64,000 nucleotides of DNA, from positions 19,438,974-19,502,973 of the forward strand of contig OY970833.1 of assembly GCA_963853835.1 (NCBI GenBank). The letters run 5' to 3'. Positions 42,722 to 54,530 of the stretch are shown here, one piece after another; the stretch's first letter is position 1; every line of letters begins with the position of its first letter. This DNA comes from Calendula officinalis (taxonomy: Eukaryota > Streptophyta > Magnoliopsida > Asterales > Asteraceae). The notes under the pieces were generated by a model that did not search any database, was not told where the DNA came from, and worked only from the letters and a program-made list of their open reading frames with translations. The translations under genes and the position numbers were made by a program.

Positions 42722-44302
42722 ACATGGAGTTTGTGAGTAGTGTGGAAGGCTCTAAGTTTATTTGTAATATGTTATTAAAGAGTATAATAATTGTCTGTCC
42801 TTCGCTACGGGTTCTTATTCTTCGTTTATACACTACGGGTTCTTATTCTTCGTTTATACAGTTTCACAATAATATAAAGATTCTACAAAAAACTAAAATA
42901 TGCTATTAACTTTTTCAATATCATTTTCGCTGGTTAAAAGATGAAATAAAGTTTGCTCATACATGTAAATATATAGAGAAAAAGGAAATATGAACAACAT
43001 ACTATATAAAGTTTGCGATAATTTTCCGTTTATAAGTCAAATTTAAAAAACTACTATATTAGGTTCATACTAAAAAAAAAAAAAAAAATAGACTATGAAT
43101 AACTTTATAGAATTAATTATTAGATGAAGTCAATCTCATTACTTCGGTTCCATTAGTTTCTAGTGAACCGTACATCTGAATGATAATTGTACTGAGTACC
43201 TTTTTACTAATTTTATCCAGTGTATAGTTTGAATAACAACCTGTCCATATTCAGTTTTACGCAAAATTCTACAGGATGAAATTCACTTGCACCTTATATT
43301 ATAATCACGGATACGGACAAATATTTGTTGAGGAAATTAATTACCTGTTTTGTCCTTACAGATTCAAAGAACTTGATTTGATATTATTATAGGGACTGAT
43401 AATATACCAAGTAAAACTTAATGAAATATAGGTACTAAAGAAAAGAAACAATGAAAATTTATTAAAAGGAGGTGATTTTTACATCATTACTTTTATGACA
43501 TATACCATAATCATTGACTAGCTTGATTGTACAGTTAGCTATCAAACTTGTACAATGTAATATAAGCATTAAAACTTGTATAGTATAGAAATGAATTCCC
43601 TTTATTAAAGGGTTATGCAAAATAAGTGATTGTAGTAAGCTCTTAAAAAAACTACATCTTACAATGGTAAAAATGTTATTCAAAGGCTTATTCAAATACT
43701 AATAAACCTTTCAGTTTCCTCCCATTGGAGATTGCTCTAATAAAAACCCATAAAGCTATTGAGTTTTGATTTTTATCCTTGTAGTTTTGATTTGGGTTTT
43801 GAAATTGGTTGTTTATCCGTCATTTGTTTTCAATTTGTTATTTCAATTTGTTTCAGCAAAATGTTTAGACTATGTTTCAATTTGTGTCAATAAAATGATT
43901 AGCCGTCATTTTCTCATTGTCGTTTAGGTAATAGTTTTTATGTTTATAACCGAAAGGCTAAAAATCATCTCAATTTGCTCTTAGGATGATAAATGTTTTG
44001 ATTTTGGAAATTTATACATCTTAAATGGTGCCTCTAACAAGAAAGAAAAAAATGAAAATGGATGTAATCATTATTGATGTTTCAATAGTTTAGGTTATAT
44101 CAATGAATCTGACAGTTGTTTATGTATTGTGAATCCTTATGGAATTTTTCACTTTTTAATTTTGACTTAGCTTATATCCATAAATCTGATAGTGTTTTTT
44201 TATTGGAATTTTGCAGAATTAAACAAAGTACATTGCCTCAAGTTCAATTATACAAGCTTGATCAGGCTATATCCTTCTAAGATTGGTCGTTGAAAATTCA
44301 TG
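42722..44302. other. Intergenic region
   Basis: AT-rich sequence without a convincing gene. It contains a 27-bp tandem duplication (CTACGGGTTCTTATTCTTCG-type, about 42800-42860) and an A-run at 43073-43088. The short frames present have no recognisable product. Confidence 0.6.
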
Positions 44303-45402
44303 TTACGTGAAATATTCTGAAAGGCCCGTATGAGTGATGTGTAGAGATTTACCATTTCCAAAAACCACTTGAGAATTACCTTTGTATGGACCCGTTTGAT
44401 GAAGATGGTCACACGAGTTGGTCATGTGGTCTGTAGCCCCTGAATCAACGTGCCAATCTGGAGTGTTGGTGGTGACATGACATTGAGCATTAAATACCTT
44501 TGCCAAAGAGTCATCAGTTGTGGAAGATTGAGTGGCATAATTGGCAAGGTTTGGGCAAGATGAGGCATATTGGCCATTGGTGCGACAAAGTTGACAATGA
44601 GGAGGCCTTCGAGTTGTGCCACGACCACAACCACGATTATTTTGACCACGATAATTAGTTGTCCTGCCTTGGTCACGGTTGGTGGAAGGCATGGATTTAT
44701 GAGCATGAAAGGCAACAGTAGTGGTATTGGTTCCATGCAAAGTGGTATTTGTTCCATGGAAGGACACCAAGAAGAGTTCATGACTCTCTGCTTGTGCGAT
44801 TAAATCACGGAATTTCGGTGCGGGTTTCGTGGCGCGTATGGCAGTGGAAAATGTCTCATAGGCCGGCCCTAAACCACATAGAAACCAGTGAAGCTTATAG
44901 ATTTCGACAACGGGATGACCGATTGCCGAAAGTTGATCGCAAATCGTCTTGAATTTGCGACTGAATTCCAAGACGGTTGAAGTACCTTTAGTGAGCTGCC
45001 GGAGAGCATCCCGTAAAGAGTGCACTCTCTCGACTGAAGCGTTGCTATATGCAGCCTCTAAAGCGATCCAAATTTGATGTGCCGAACTGATACCAAGAAC
45101 CTCCGCGCGCCGCAGATTCTTCGGTAAGCGAGGCTTGAAGAAGGATAACGGCACGCTGGTTGGTTTCAGACCAAGCAGCAACGGCTGGATTCAGGACTGT
45201 TTTATCATCGACAACGATAGTTGCCGGAGGAGCAGCGACCGTCGATGTGTCCGAGCAGTTTCTGATAGGTAAATATCGGCAGCATATTGTTGCGCCAAAG
45301 AAGATAATTCGAAGAATTAAGTTTAATAGTCGTCATATGAAGTAATGTATTCATTGAGAACAAGCTGTCAGTGGTCGAGGAAGAAGATGCGGTAGTAGAC
45401 AT
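44303..45402 (-). pseudogene. Truncated Ty1/copia gag-protease (RE1-like)
   Basis: The minus-strand gag starts at the ATG at 45402 (MSTTASSSSTTDSLF, then NYLLWRNNMLPIF). After a frameshift near 45205 it continues 45181-44303 with HQIWIALEAAYSNAS, LEFSRKFKTICDQL and a CX2CX4-type knuckle in which the His is changed (CQLCRTNGQYASSC). The protease start DWHVDSGATDHMTN is present at about 44450. The frame then ends and integrase, RT and RNase H are missing. This is a relic between the two host genes, unrelated to the SIRE nest. Confidence 0.85.
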
Positions 45403-45517
45403 GGTGGTTTAGAGCAGAAAACAATGAGGAAGAAAGGTTCCAGGGAAGAAAAGTAGCCGCCGGAATTTAGGGATGAAATGAATAAAAAATCGTTGAAGGG
45501 AGAGAGATGTGTGAGGC

Positions 45518-45664
45518 TGATACCATGAAGGATTTGTTTATCATGTGTTGCATCATTGAGCGGGTAGACTTCCATTATAAAGAAATAATTTACATAAGTT
45601 ACTCCTTAGATATAGAAAAATAAAGGGAAAGTAAATTAATATAATAACAATACATAAATACACA
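45518..45664 (-). repeat. PBS and short LTR of the truncated copia relic
   Basis: The complement of 45518-45525 gives TGGTATCAG, a primer site. The LTR then runs 45526-45664 on the plus strand (TGAAGGATTTG to ATACACA), i.e. TGTGTATTTATG...ATCCTTCA on the minus strand, 139 bp. The outer end is judged only by the TG...CA rule. No matching 3' LTR is seen. Confidence 0.5.
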
Positions 45665-46702
45665 ATATTAACGGCTAATAATAAGGGTAAAAATTTCTAG
45701 TTTGAAACATATATATATTTAAAAAATGTATGTACTTTGCTAGGTTTTGCATACACATTTAAAAAGTTGAACAATTTGACCCGTTTGACTCATTTAAACT
45801 GACTTGTTTAAACAAGTATATAGGTTATGCTCAAGTAAAAGTAAACAGCTTAGGGTTGATGTATATGACTCATTTATATAAACATGTCGAATTCATGTTG
45901 AATGTTTCTCACCCGTCAGAACATAACACTAATCTAAATTACCACCTCTATAATCTTCAATCATATAATCCGGTTTTATAAAATTTATTAAGTTCAACTA
46001 AACAAGTTTTTTAGTTTCTTTCAAAAAAATAACTAAAAATTATGCTTTTTATTGTAATGTTAAGATATTTAAACGGGTTTTTATTATATTAAATTCATAT
46101 AGTGTTTAGCAAAAAGGCTAAATCTTCATTAGTAATGTATGAATTATAGATAAATTTATGTATACAATTTATACATTATATAAAAAAATTTGAACTTATT
46201 TCATTTATACAATCAACTAAACAAACGAAATGTAATAATCTATTTCATCTCATTCATATTATTTTTTTATTAATTTATCATTCAATTTCATCCAACCAAT
46301 AAATACTAAGTTTTGAATTATTAAGCAAATCAATGAATACAAAGCAACGATGCTACATTGCTGACTTGCTGTTAGTTGACGACACATCGATCAGGACAAC
46401 ATATAAACAAAAAAACAACAAAAAAATTAAAAAATGCTACGTATATTCAATATTAATTGTTATACAAAACAAAATGATATGTTGATAGGTTCATTTTTAT
46501 GTCACAACTTGTAAATATAATGTGACCTCACCTATCAAACCAAACACAGTCTTTTTAATTCGTTCTTGACTGCTCACCTCCTCCCGTCACGTAAAAGTGA
46601 TTGAGATAAAGGAGCTGCAAAAAAAATCAAAAATCACATAGGTGTGTTTTAAATAAATATTAAAAACAAAATAAATGATAAGGTTAAGATCCTGCGAGAA
46701 TT
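45665..46702. other. Intergenic region downstream of the transporter
   Basis: AT-rich, no gene. A TTACCACCTCTA end near 45940-45951, preceded by GACCCGTTTGAC, resembles the terminus of hAT-type elements, but I cannot find its partner. Confidence 0.4.
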
Positions 46703-46841
46703 CAAATTTTAGTGAGGACTGTTAGGACAATTCTTAACCAATAATTTAAGAACTATTAGATCATTATCAGATTTTTAGATAATGATCCAAAATTTCTGAT
46801 ATGATTGATTGAAAATTATCCTTACAGTCCTCACCAAAATC
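46703..46841. mobile_element. Foldback/MITE-like element overlapping the transporter stop codon
   Basis: The two halves are an imperfect inverted repeat about 63 bp long. The outer arms share GTGAGGACTGT(T/A)AGGA. The inner arms are a perfect GATCATTATC / GATAATGATC pair around CAGATTTTTA. The transporter stop (46767-46769) lies in the loop at the apex. The last ~24 codons of the transporter are read through one arm. Target duplication is unclear. Confidence 0.7.
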
Positions 46842-49206
46842 TGATATACCTTGAACATTATTGCGTCCACCACGAGGACTAGTAGAAGCAGCTCGTTCAG
46901 TAAGTTCAGTACAAACCAACCGACTCAAAAGCAAACCAGCAATAGAAGCACAAATCATGAGCATAGCAAAAACAGCATCCCACCCTTTTGTGGACAAATA
47001 GCCCGTCAAAAGCGGGCCCAAAGCAGCCCCAATGGAGCCCGTGCCATCAATAATGGCAGTGACAGTAGCCAATGCACGAGAATCGCCTTTCAAGGAACTG
47101 TGGGTCCCGAGATCGGCGGAAACGGCGGTTGTTATAAGTGCGTATGGACCGTTTACAAATAAGCCGGCAAAAACCATGAGGATTATGTTCATGGTTTTTG
47201 AAATGTTGCCGTATGAACGGTATATAAGCATTGCTGGAATTGCTGCGTACATGAAACTGGCGGCTGTGGTGGCTCGTGCCTTCAGTTTGTCGGATATGTA
47301 TCCTGCTAATATTCCACCCGCGATTCCTCCTACGTCGAATAGAGTTGATAGATTTCCTGCTGATTTTACTGACATTTTCTCGCCAGCGATTTCTGTATAA
47401 ACGATGGTCAAAAAATATATTTGATATGTTGACTTTACATAATGACACTCGAAAATCAGTTTTCTTATTCAAATTGCAATATGTTGACTCTAAATAATGA
47501 CACTCAAAAATAAATGTAACGACTTAAATTGCAATAATTAGTTTAACCCCAAGTCAAAACGTGATGGATGATTGGATGCCCAAATGTGTATGAACGCAAT
47601 CTTGTTCCTTGAAGCCCAAGATCGCGTGAAGAAAGGGGCTGCACTGAAATGAGTTTTGCCTCGGACCTCCATTTCAGGCGTTCGACGAGTCAAATGTTCC
47701 GTATTGGCGAAGGCTACGTGCTTACGGAACTTTCGGGTCTAAAAATGTAGTTTTTGGAGAGTTTTTTGTTTTTTTGTTTAAAATTTGGACTTTGTTTTAT
47801 GCCCAGTTTTTGGTCCAACTTGTGTTTTTTGGCCCGTTCGAAATTATTGGGCTTATTTAATATTTGTTTGAGACTATGGAAGAGTTAATTTTTGATTTGA
47901 AGAAAATTAAGTTTTTTCTCTCAATTTTTTAATCTTTGTTTGTGTTGAATAGGTTTTGAAGATCCAAATCCACGGCATTATTGTTTTAGATTGTCCTGAG
48001 TATTCTTAGAATCAACGGGACCAATCTGTGTCTTCGTTTTCGAGTCTACATCAAAACACCCCATAAGATTGCACCATCCCCTTTATAGCTAGTGAGCAAT
48101 GTACATTTCAAGTTACATTGCCTACATAAAGTTTATGTATATAAATTACAGAATAAAAACAATATCTATGTTCAGAAAGTACCTGTTTGACTGAGATAAA
48201 ACGGCAACCAAAAGAGAAACGTATACGCCACAAGTTTCGAGAAAAAAAGACACAAAGCAAACGGAATAACTCCCGGAATAAAACAAGCTCCAACAAACCC
48301 AACCCCTTTTCGGTTAGCAGACGAAATTTGAGGAGCAGGTGCTTCTTCATCATTTGAAGTATATTCATCCCACACACTATCATCACGAATCACACCTCGA
48401 GCATTTGGAGACGAATCACTCGGATAAGGAAATCCAACGTCTTCCGGATAAGCCGCCAAAAAAAAATAAACAAAAAAACCCGCCACAACAATAAAACAAC
48501 CCGGAAGAATAAACGACCAACCCCAACCATAATCCAAAACACTTGCAGCCAAAAGAGAACCACTTATATTCCCAACAGATGTATGAGCATTCCATATTCC
48601 CATTATTAATCCCCTTTTTCTTTTTCCAAACCAATTTCCCATAACCGCCACAACCGACGGCCATCCGGTTGCCTGAAACAAACCTGCACACATTTGCATA
48701 GCTAAAAAGTACCAAAATCGATGAACATTCCAAATATATCCCATTCCAAATAAAGCAACAAATACCCCACTGCCAATCATGCCACCTGTCAAGAACAATC
48801 GAAGATCTAAAGTATCTCCTAAATGTCCAGCAACATACATTCCTAACGAATAAACCGCCAGAAACGCAACATCGATTTCCCCCAATTTGAAAGTACCGAA
48901 TTCTCCATTGAATGGAGGCCATCCCTGTGAATAAGAATAATTATCGAGAAAAGTTTCATTCTTTTCGGATTTCAGAAACATTTCTCCGATCGGCCATGGG
49001 AGGACATTAACGGAATCATCAGTATTTGGATGAGGATCCAACACGCTTTTAACGATACTGCTAGGTTTTCTGGAGGCATGATAAGAAGTGTATGCGATAA
49101 ATGTAACGAACAGAATTAGATATCTGTAGGTTTTTAAACTCCAATCTTTACCTCTGATTCGTCTAATTAGCAAAATTCCAGGCGGAATTCCTCTCGAACG
49201 GCTCAT
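46767..49206 (-). CDS. Putative glycerol-3-phosphate transporter (MFS), two exons
   Basis: Exon 1 is 49206-48183 and exon 2 is 47392-46767. The 790-bp intron has donor CAG|GTACTT and acceptor TTATACAG. Joined length is 1650 nt, 549 aa, in frame. The family is the plant G3Pp transporters, organophosphate:phosphate antiporter-type MFS proteins related to bacterial GlpT, expected in a cell or organelle membrane. Evidence: YLILFVTFIAYTSYHASRKP (first span), GHLGDTLDLRLFLTGGM, GNWFGKRKRGLIMGIWNAH, SVGNISGSLLAA, FWLPFYLSQ at the exon end, then LSTLFDVGGIAGGILAGYIS, VNGPYALITTAV and ALATVTAIIDGTGSIGAALG. Twelve spans fit the hydrophobic pattern. The last ~24 residues derive from a foldback element and are not expected in relatives. 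Whether phosphate-starvation control applies cannot be seen here. Confidence 0.93.
47630..48050 (+). mobile_element. SIRE-type leader remnant inside the transporter intron
   Basis: Antisense to the gene. Blocks in order GCGTGAAGAAAGGGGCTGCACTG, GGCGAAGGCTACG, GCCCAGTTTTTGG and GAAGATCCAAATCCACGGC correspond to blocks in element C's leader (29680-30040). The match is diverged, so this is an old piece. It carries no splice-site function that I can see. Confidence 0.55.
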
Positions 49207-50329
49207 GATTAAACCCTAATTTAACAGATCTACAACAAATTCGTAGAAAAAAAAACAAATTATTTACCAAGGAAGACGAATTGCATCGTGATTTCGGTTT
49301 GTTTGATAAAATTGAATTGGAAGGAGGTTGGTGATTTGAACGAGGAATCATGTGTGTGAAGGGAGATTGAGAGCTTTTGGCGCAAAGAAAGCGAAGTTGG
49401 CGGGAGGACAATTGGGTTCGTTTGATGAGAGGAAAGACACGTGGCGTGTTGTTGCAGATGTCTGGTTACGTGCCCAACTTGAATAAATACTCTTGACGAC
49501 TTTCTATTGGACCATATTTCCGAAAACAAGTTAAAACATATGTTATTAGTATTTTCTATTTGGGAAAATAACGAATATCAAATGCTTAGTGAAGATAATG
49601 ATTTCAAAGGGTATGTTTAGAAAAGTTTATTAAGTGGAATTTCAAATTTGTTCAGGTAATAAGCTAGAATTATCCTTTAATAAGTTTTCTCCTAAAAGTC
49701 TTGCTATAAGCAAAATTATGATAGATTTAGAAATTATTTAAAAAAAATTATAATCCTTATAGAGTTTGAATGTTTATTTGGCATATATAGCTAATTAACT
49801 ATATGTATATTTAACCATGTCTAAAAAAACAACTAAGTTTGAAATTCAGCATACGTATGCATTACGCTCAAATATTAGACTATGACGTGATGACATGATC
49901 ATGACACAAGGCTTGACGAGCCATAACATAAGACGAAGCAATTTTGTTATAAACATGGATGTAACCCAAAACTCAATCTACGGTGAGCACGATCTAGAAA
50001 TCGAATCGAACAGCACCGAAAAATGTGTGTGTGTATGTATATGTGTGTGTGTGTGTATATTTAACTCAAATGTATAAGTCCAGAGCCCAACAATTCTAAA
50101 TATCAATTAATTTCATTGACTAATTTCTTAATTCCACACATGCGGTGCATTGCACATATCAGTAATTTGGTAGTGAATGATGACTTGAAATAATAAAGTG
50201 TTTTAGTTGTTAGGGTTTCGGTAGCTATGAAACTTATTAGAAATTCTCCTTCTAGGTTGGGCAAATTTCAAATCTTGCATTGAATTTGATAAAAAATAAA
50301 AAGTATTTGTGCTTAGATGTTTGCACCTA
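49207..50329. other. Promoter side of the transporter and intergenic DNA
   Basis: The first ~300 bases upstream of the transporter ATG include TTTGGCGC (49376-49383) and TTGGCGGG (49397-49404), which fit the plant E2F consensus TTTSSCGC exactly and nearly. Further out the DNA is AT-rich, with a (GT)n microsatellite at about 50023-50060. No other gene is seen. Confidence 0.5.
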
Positions 50330-50599
50330 GGGCTGTCAAAACCTGGCACGACACGATAAAAATATATGAAACGAAACGAAATTGGGACGAAATCGAAATT
50401 TGAATTCGTGTTCGTGTCGTGTAAAACAAACACGAAGTCGTGTCGTGTCGTGTTTGTGTTATAAGATTAACACGAAATTGATACGATAGTTATGATTTAG
50501 GGAAAATTTAGAAATTTATGTTATATTTTTATCGTGTTTGTCGTGTTTTTTGCATGTAGTAAGTAAGAAATTTGATATATTTGTTATTTATCTCGTGTT
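50330..50599. mobile_element. Possible hAT-like remnant cut by element F
   Basis: CTAGGGCTGTCAAAACCTGGCACGACACG resembles a hAT-type terminus (TAGGGNTGTCAA). It is followed by repeated CGTGT/ACACG foldback motifs (TTCGTGTTCGTGTCGTG). The sequence ends abruptly where the gypsy LTR starts at 50600, so its other end is missing or displaced beyond the window. Confidence 0.35.
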
Positions 50600-51625
50600 T
50601 GTAACGACCGAAATTTTTATAATTTGTATTTGAATTATTATTCGGATTGTATGAATTTAAGATATTATGATTAGACTATAATACCATTATGATATGTTAA
50701 GTGTTTGAATGTTTAAATCTTGTGTGATTGGAAATGGGTCAAGAATTTGGGGTATATCAAGTTGGGAAAAACGGGTATAGCAGAAATCGGGAGATCGCGG
50801 CGCGATCTCCATCTTCGCGGCGCGATCTTTGCCATGGTCGAACAGCGACCCGAAATAGCGATGGTCGATGAAACGCGATTTAGATAGCGTCGAAGATAGC
50901 GTCGGGATAGCGTCGCTAAAAGCAACGCGATTTATCGCGGGAGCGGGTTCGCGGCGCGAACGTCCAGATCGCGACGCGATCTCTGTCTGGAGCATATAAA
51001 AACGTGAAAAACAGGGTTTTAGCTCATTCTTCACCCCTAAAACCCTAGTGGCCATTTTTAGAGAGAGAGTTCGTTTTTGGTGATACTTGGCTCAAATCTT
51101 CATCAATCTTGGAGGTTTTAACATCAAAGGTAAGGATTCTTGATCCTTCATGCTTGGTAATTAGTTTTTCAAGCTTTTCTTGGGCATCTATGGTGGTTTG
51201 GGGAACTAACAATGTCATCTTGTGGAAGATGATCAAATATGAGTGTAAACCATTCCTTGTATGCTTGTGATCAATGTGTACAAGCTAGATTTGGGATTTT
51301 TGGATAGAAATCTTGAACTAGGGTTTGAGATTTCACCAAGTTGTATGAACTTGGTGACTGGGGAGGTTAATATGGATTAATTAGTGCTAGTGATGGATAA
51401 TAACTAGTATTTGTGATGATATTGATATTAGGTCAAGAAGACCTTGTGATTGGGAGTACTTCTTTGCCTAGGAAGTAAGGATTTGTGTCTGCTAACACAA
51501 TTTTGGGATAGCATTGCTATGGTGAGTACATGTGATCTTTCTGAGTACATAGTAAACCATGATTCATAGTTTGAATTGATTTCTTAGAGTCTTTATTGGA
51601 TAATTGTTTTTAGTAAAGAAGATAT

Positions 51626-51720
51626 TGAATTGAATTGACTTGAATTGAATTGACTTGAATTGAGTTGACTTGAATTGAATTGAATTGAATTGACTTGAGT
51701 TGAATTGACTTGAATTGTAC
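51626..51720. repeat. TTGAA/TTGAC minisatellite in element F LTR
   Basis: About nineteen 5-base units, TTGAA alternating with TTGAC or TTGAG, often as a 10-base TTGAATTGAC pair. Confidence 0.85.
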
Positions 51721-51816
51721 ACTTATGTGTTTAGTTACCACTAGTATGACATGAGTTGTTATATGGGGTTTTGACCCAAGTTGATGATTTGTATGTGGTA
51801 GCTAATCAATTGGATC

Positions 51817-52015
51817 CTAGATAACCCACACAAGTTGGGGGAATTAGTGGCTACTACTTGGGGCGGTACCACCATGCGCAAGAGTAGTATGTCGAGAAAT
51901 AGATAACCCGGAAAACGGGGGAGTTTGAGATAACCCGGAAATCGGGGGAGCAAATAGATAACCCGGAAACGGGGGAGTTTACCTAGATAACCCACATCGG
52001 GGGAGTTTGTTTCGG
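51817..52015. repeat. GATAACCC...GGGGGAG tandem units in element F LTR
   Basis: Five units begin GATAACCC at about 51819, 51901, 51931, 51957 and 51985. Three can fold as CCCG-GAAA(A)-CGGG. The related solo LTR G has an analogous array at 61632-61797. Confidence 0.8.
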
Positions 52016-52428
52016 GGAGGCCCGTTACGTATGTGTTGGGCTTATGGCAAGCCTTAGAGTATGATTGACTATGTGCAATGTGATAATTATTTAATTATTA
52101 TTTTATTGCAATTATTTTCTAACCGGGTCTAAAACCCGTGTTTTTCACGAGACAATTTTGTCTCACGTACTACATTTCATTTGACTATGTACTCAGGTTC
52201 GGGAGCTAAGGATTAGGCGGCCCGTAGTTAGCATTGGAAGTGATTAGCTCGGTGTACTTATTTAATTCCCTAGACTTTGGTTTTGATATTATTGTAACAC
52301 CGGTTTTTGATACTTGTAATCCTTCCAAATGGTTTAACTAAACTATGTTTTGGATTTTATGAATTTTTGGGTGTTGAACTTATTTATTAAAAAGTTTAAA
52401 TTTGGTTGAAAAATTGGTGTGTTACAAC

Positions 52429-52441
52429 TTGGTATCAGAGC
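52429..52441 (+). promoter_or_regulatory. Primer binding site of element F
   Basis: TTGGTATCAGAGC two bases after the LTR end, complementary to initiator-Met tRNA. Confidence 0.9.
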
Positions 52442-52647
52442 TTTAGTCTAAGTGAATTAGGTTGGTTACCCACCCTAGACTTAGACTTTGCTTTTGGGAC
52501 AGTATGTTCTATAGGAAGTTAGGTTGACCTTCGAGAATTAGGGTTGACCATTAAGGGAATTGTTTTAAATCGAGCTTTTCTTATATTTTGTGTGACTATT
52601 TAGTCGAATAATTGGATTCTAATTGGTTGACATCTTATGTTAGTAAG

Positions 52648-53111
52648 ATGGCTAGAACAAGAAGTGGTCGAGTTGTACCGGATGGAGAAGGGGATTCAAA
52701 TATGATTCCCAATGCACCTCGGAATGGAAATGGTGGGGATGTATCCGGTGTTGGGAATAACAATGTACCGGTAACGATAGAAGCTCTTCAGTCCATGCTC
52801 ACCCACATGAGGGAGGCGATGCAACAAGATGTTAACCGAATCATAAATGAACGGTTGAACTTTGATGATGAGGAAAGGGACGAGGATGAGGATCGTGATG
52901 AAGAAGAAAGGGAAGAGAGGGAGGATACTCCTCCTCTCACAAGGACCCGATCAACGGGAAATAGTGTCCCGACTGAGAAATCCTCCAATGAGGATAAAAG
53001 TGTTGACAAGATTGAACGTGAAGGATGTTCTTACAAGACATTCTTGGCATGCCGACCCGACAACTATTACGGGAGTACGGAACCGAAGGATAATATGCGT
53101 TGGATCCGGGA
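52648..53111 (+). pseudogene. Element F gag, N-terminal part (Ty3/gypsy)
   Basis: The ATG at 52648 opens MARTRSGRVVPDGEGD, then an acidic/Arg-rich middle (ERDEDEDRDEEEREERED). It then reaches the start of the gypsy gag core, FLACRPDNYYGSTEPKD. The frame is cut at 53111 by the solo LTR G and resumes at 62741 in the same phase after one copy of the CGGGA duplication is removed. Confidence 0.9.
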
Positions 53112-53369
53112 TGTAACACCTCAATTTTCAAAACAACATTTAAATAACATTTAATCCAAAATCAAGTAATAATGTATCGGTGTCAAAAACCGGTTTTACA
53201 AAAACTAAAAGGTTTCTTGTTTGAGATTATCAGAGTATACAAAAATTGGTGTTACAAGTTATATCATAACCATAGGATAAGGGCTCTAACTATGAACACC
53301 AAGCTAATCTCATCAAGGTCTCTTCTAATCAAGCCTCCTAATTCTTCGATCCCGATCCTGAGTACATAT

Positions 53370-54512
53370 TGAAGGATTTATGTGCACAGTTAGTCAACCG
53401 ATGATGATACATCCATGCCTACGAAACACTTAAGGGTCACACCGGTGAGTGCATGTAATACGAGCAAGATAAGCAATGATACAACGAAGAGGAGTGATTC
53501 ATAATAGTCATTATGAATCAAGTTAAGTATTAAGTCAAGTTTGACTTATTACTAGATTAGTTTAACTAACTAATTAATACTAGTATTTGTACATTTACTA
53601 GTTGAGTAAATATACAATGTGTTAATTATAGATTATCCATAATATGATTTAAAGCTATTAAATCATATAGTAATTGGATAATGTTATTGTAGAAATTATA
53701 TAAAGGTTATTATATAATTAATTATTAAAAGTATAAATACAACGTATATATTTCGTATATATATTCATATATACACGAAATATATTAAGTGTATAATACT
53801 AGACATTTAATAGTTAAGTGCAATAATAAAAGAACAATAAACTATAAGGGAAGGAAACTTAAAAAGGAAAGTTTAATTAAGGAATTGATCTTAATTAAAC
53901 TAGAAGGTCCTAAGTGCAACTTATTTATCTATAAATAAGAGGCTTAGGGTAACCCTAAAACCCCTTGAACCCAAACGAAATTCCTTCCCCCTCTCCCCTT
54001 GGTTTCGGCCGAACTAGAGCATCACCAAGTTCTTGGTGTTCTTCGTTCTTCGTGTTCTTCGTGTTCTTCAAGTCTTGAAGATTCGAAGATCAAGTTCATT
54101 GCTTAGATCAACTAGAAGATCGCTCGATTTGTTCATCATCAGTGGATCTATCTTAAGCAAACAACAAGGTATGTTTTGAGAAAACCCCTTTTCTCTCTTC
54201 TCCCCTCTTGGACGATTTCGACCAAAGAACCCTAGGGTTCTTTGGTGTTGGTCGAAACACACACAAGTGTGTGTGTGTGTGTTTGGGATTTCGTACAAGG
54301 TTTCTTCCATTGTTAATCTAATCTAGATTTCCAAGATCCCAATCCTTTAGGGTTTAAGGATTAGGTTTAATCTCAGTTCTGCATTTAGGGAATAAATCAG
54401 CTAGTTGGTTTTAACCGGTCAATAACAAGTTCATGTTTTTGTCAGTATGGCTCGAGCCAAGTGACTAGGAGGTTGACCCTTGTGGTCAATCAGTGTGAAT
54501 CGAAACCGTTCA
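53370..54512 (+). repeat. Element E 5' LTR
   Basis: TGAAGGATTTATG...AAACCGTTCA. TATAAATA (53930-53937) sits within a TTATTTAT-CT-ATAAATAA palindrome. TTAGGGTAACCCTAA follows about 10 bases later. A perfect 26-bp palindrome centred on CCCTAGGG lies at 54221-54246, followed by a (CA)n/(TG)n hairpin at 54258-54282. Confidence 0.9.
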
Positions 54513-54530
54513 GTGGTATCAGAGCGTTGG
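54513..54530 (+). promoter_or_regulatory. Primer binding site of element E
   Basis: GTGGTATCAGAGCGTTGG directly after the LTR end, complementary to initiator-Met tRNA. Confidence 0.9.

Larger units (their letters stand above)
50600..52426 (+). repeat. Element F 5' LTR (Ty3/gypsy, Tekay-like)
   Basis: TGTAACGACCG...GTGTGTTACA, 1827 bp, followed by a primer site. It contains GC-rich hairpins (50791-50982), a TTGAATTGAC minisatellite (about 51626-51720) and GATAACCCGGAAA-CGGGGGAG tandem units (about 51817-52015). The 3' LTR is beyond the window. Confidence 0.85.

Noticed and set aside
49230..49268. Possible 5' UTR intron of the transporter (GTAAAT...TTGTAG)
   Set aside because: It would be only about 38 bases, too short for a plant intron.
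53940..53960. TTAGGGTAACCCTAA as telomeric repeat
   Set aside because: It is a single palindrome inside an LTR and recurs in all D/E LTRs; there is no tandem telomere array.
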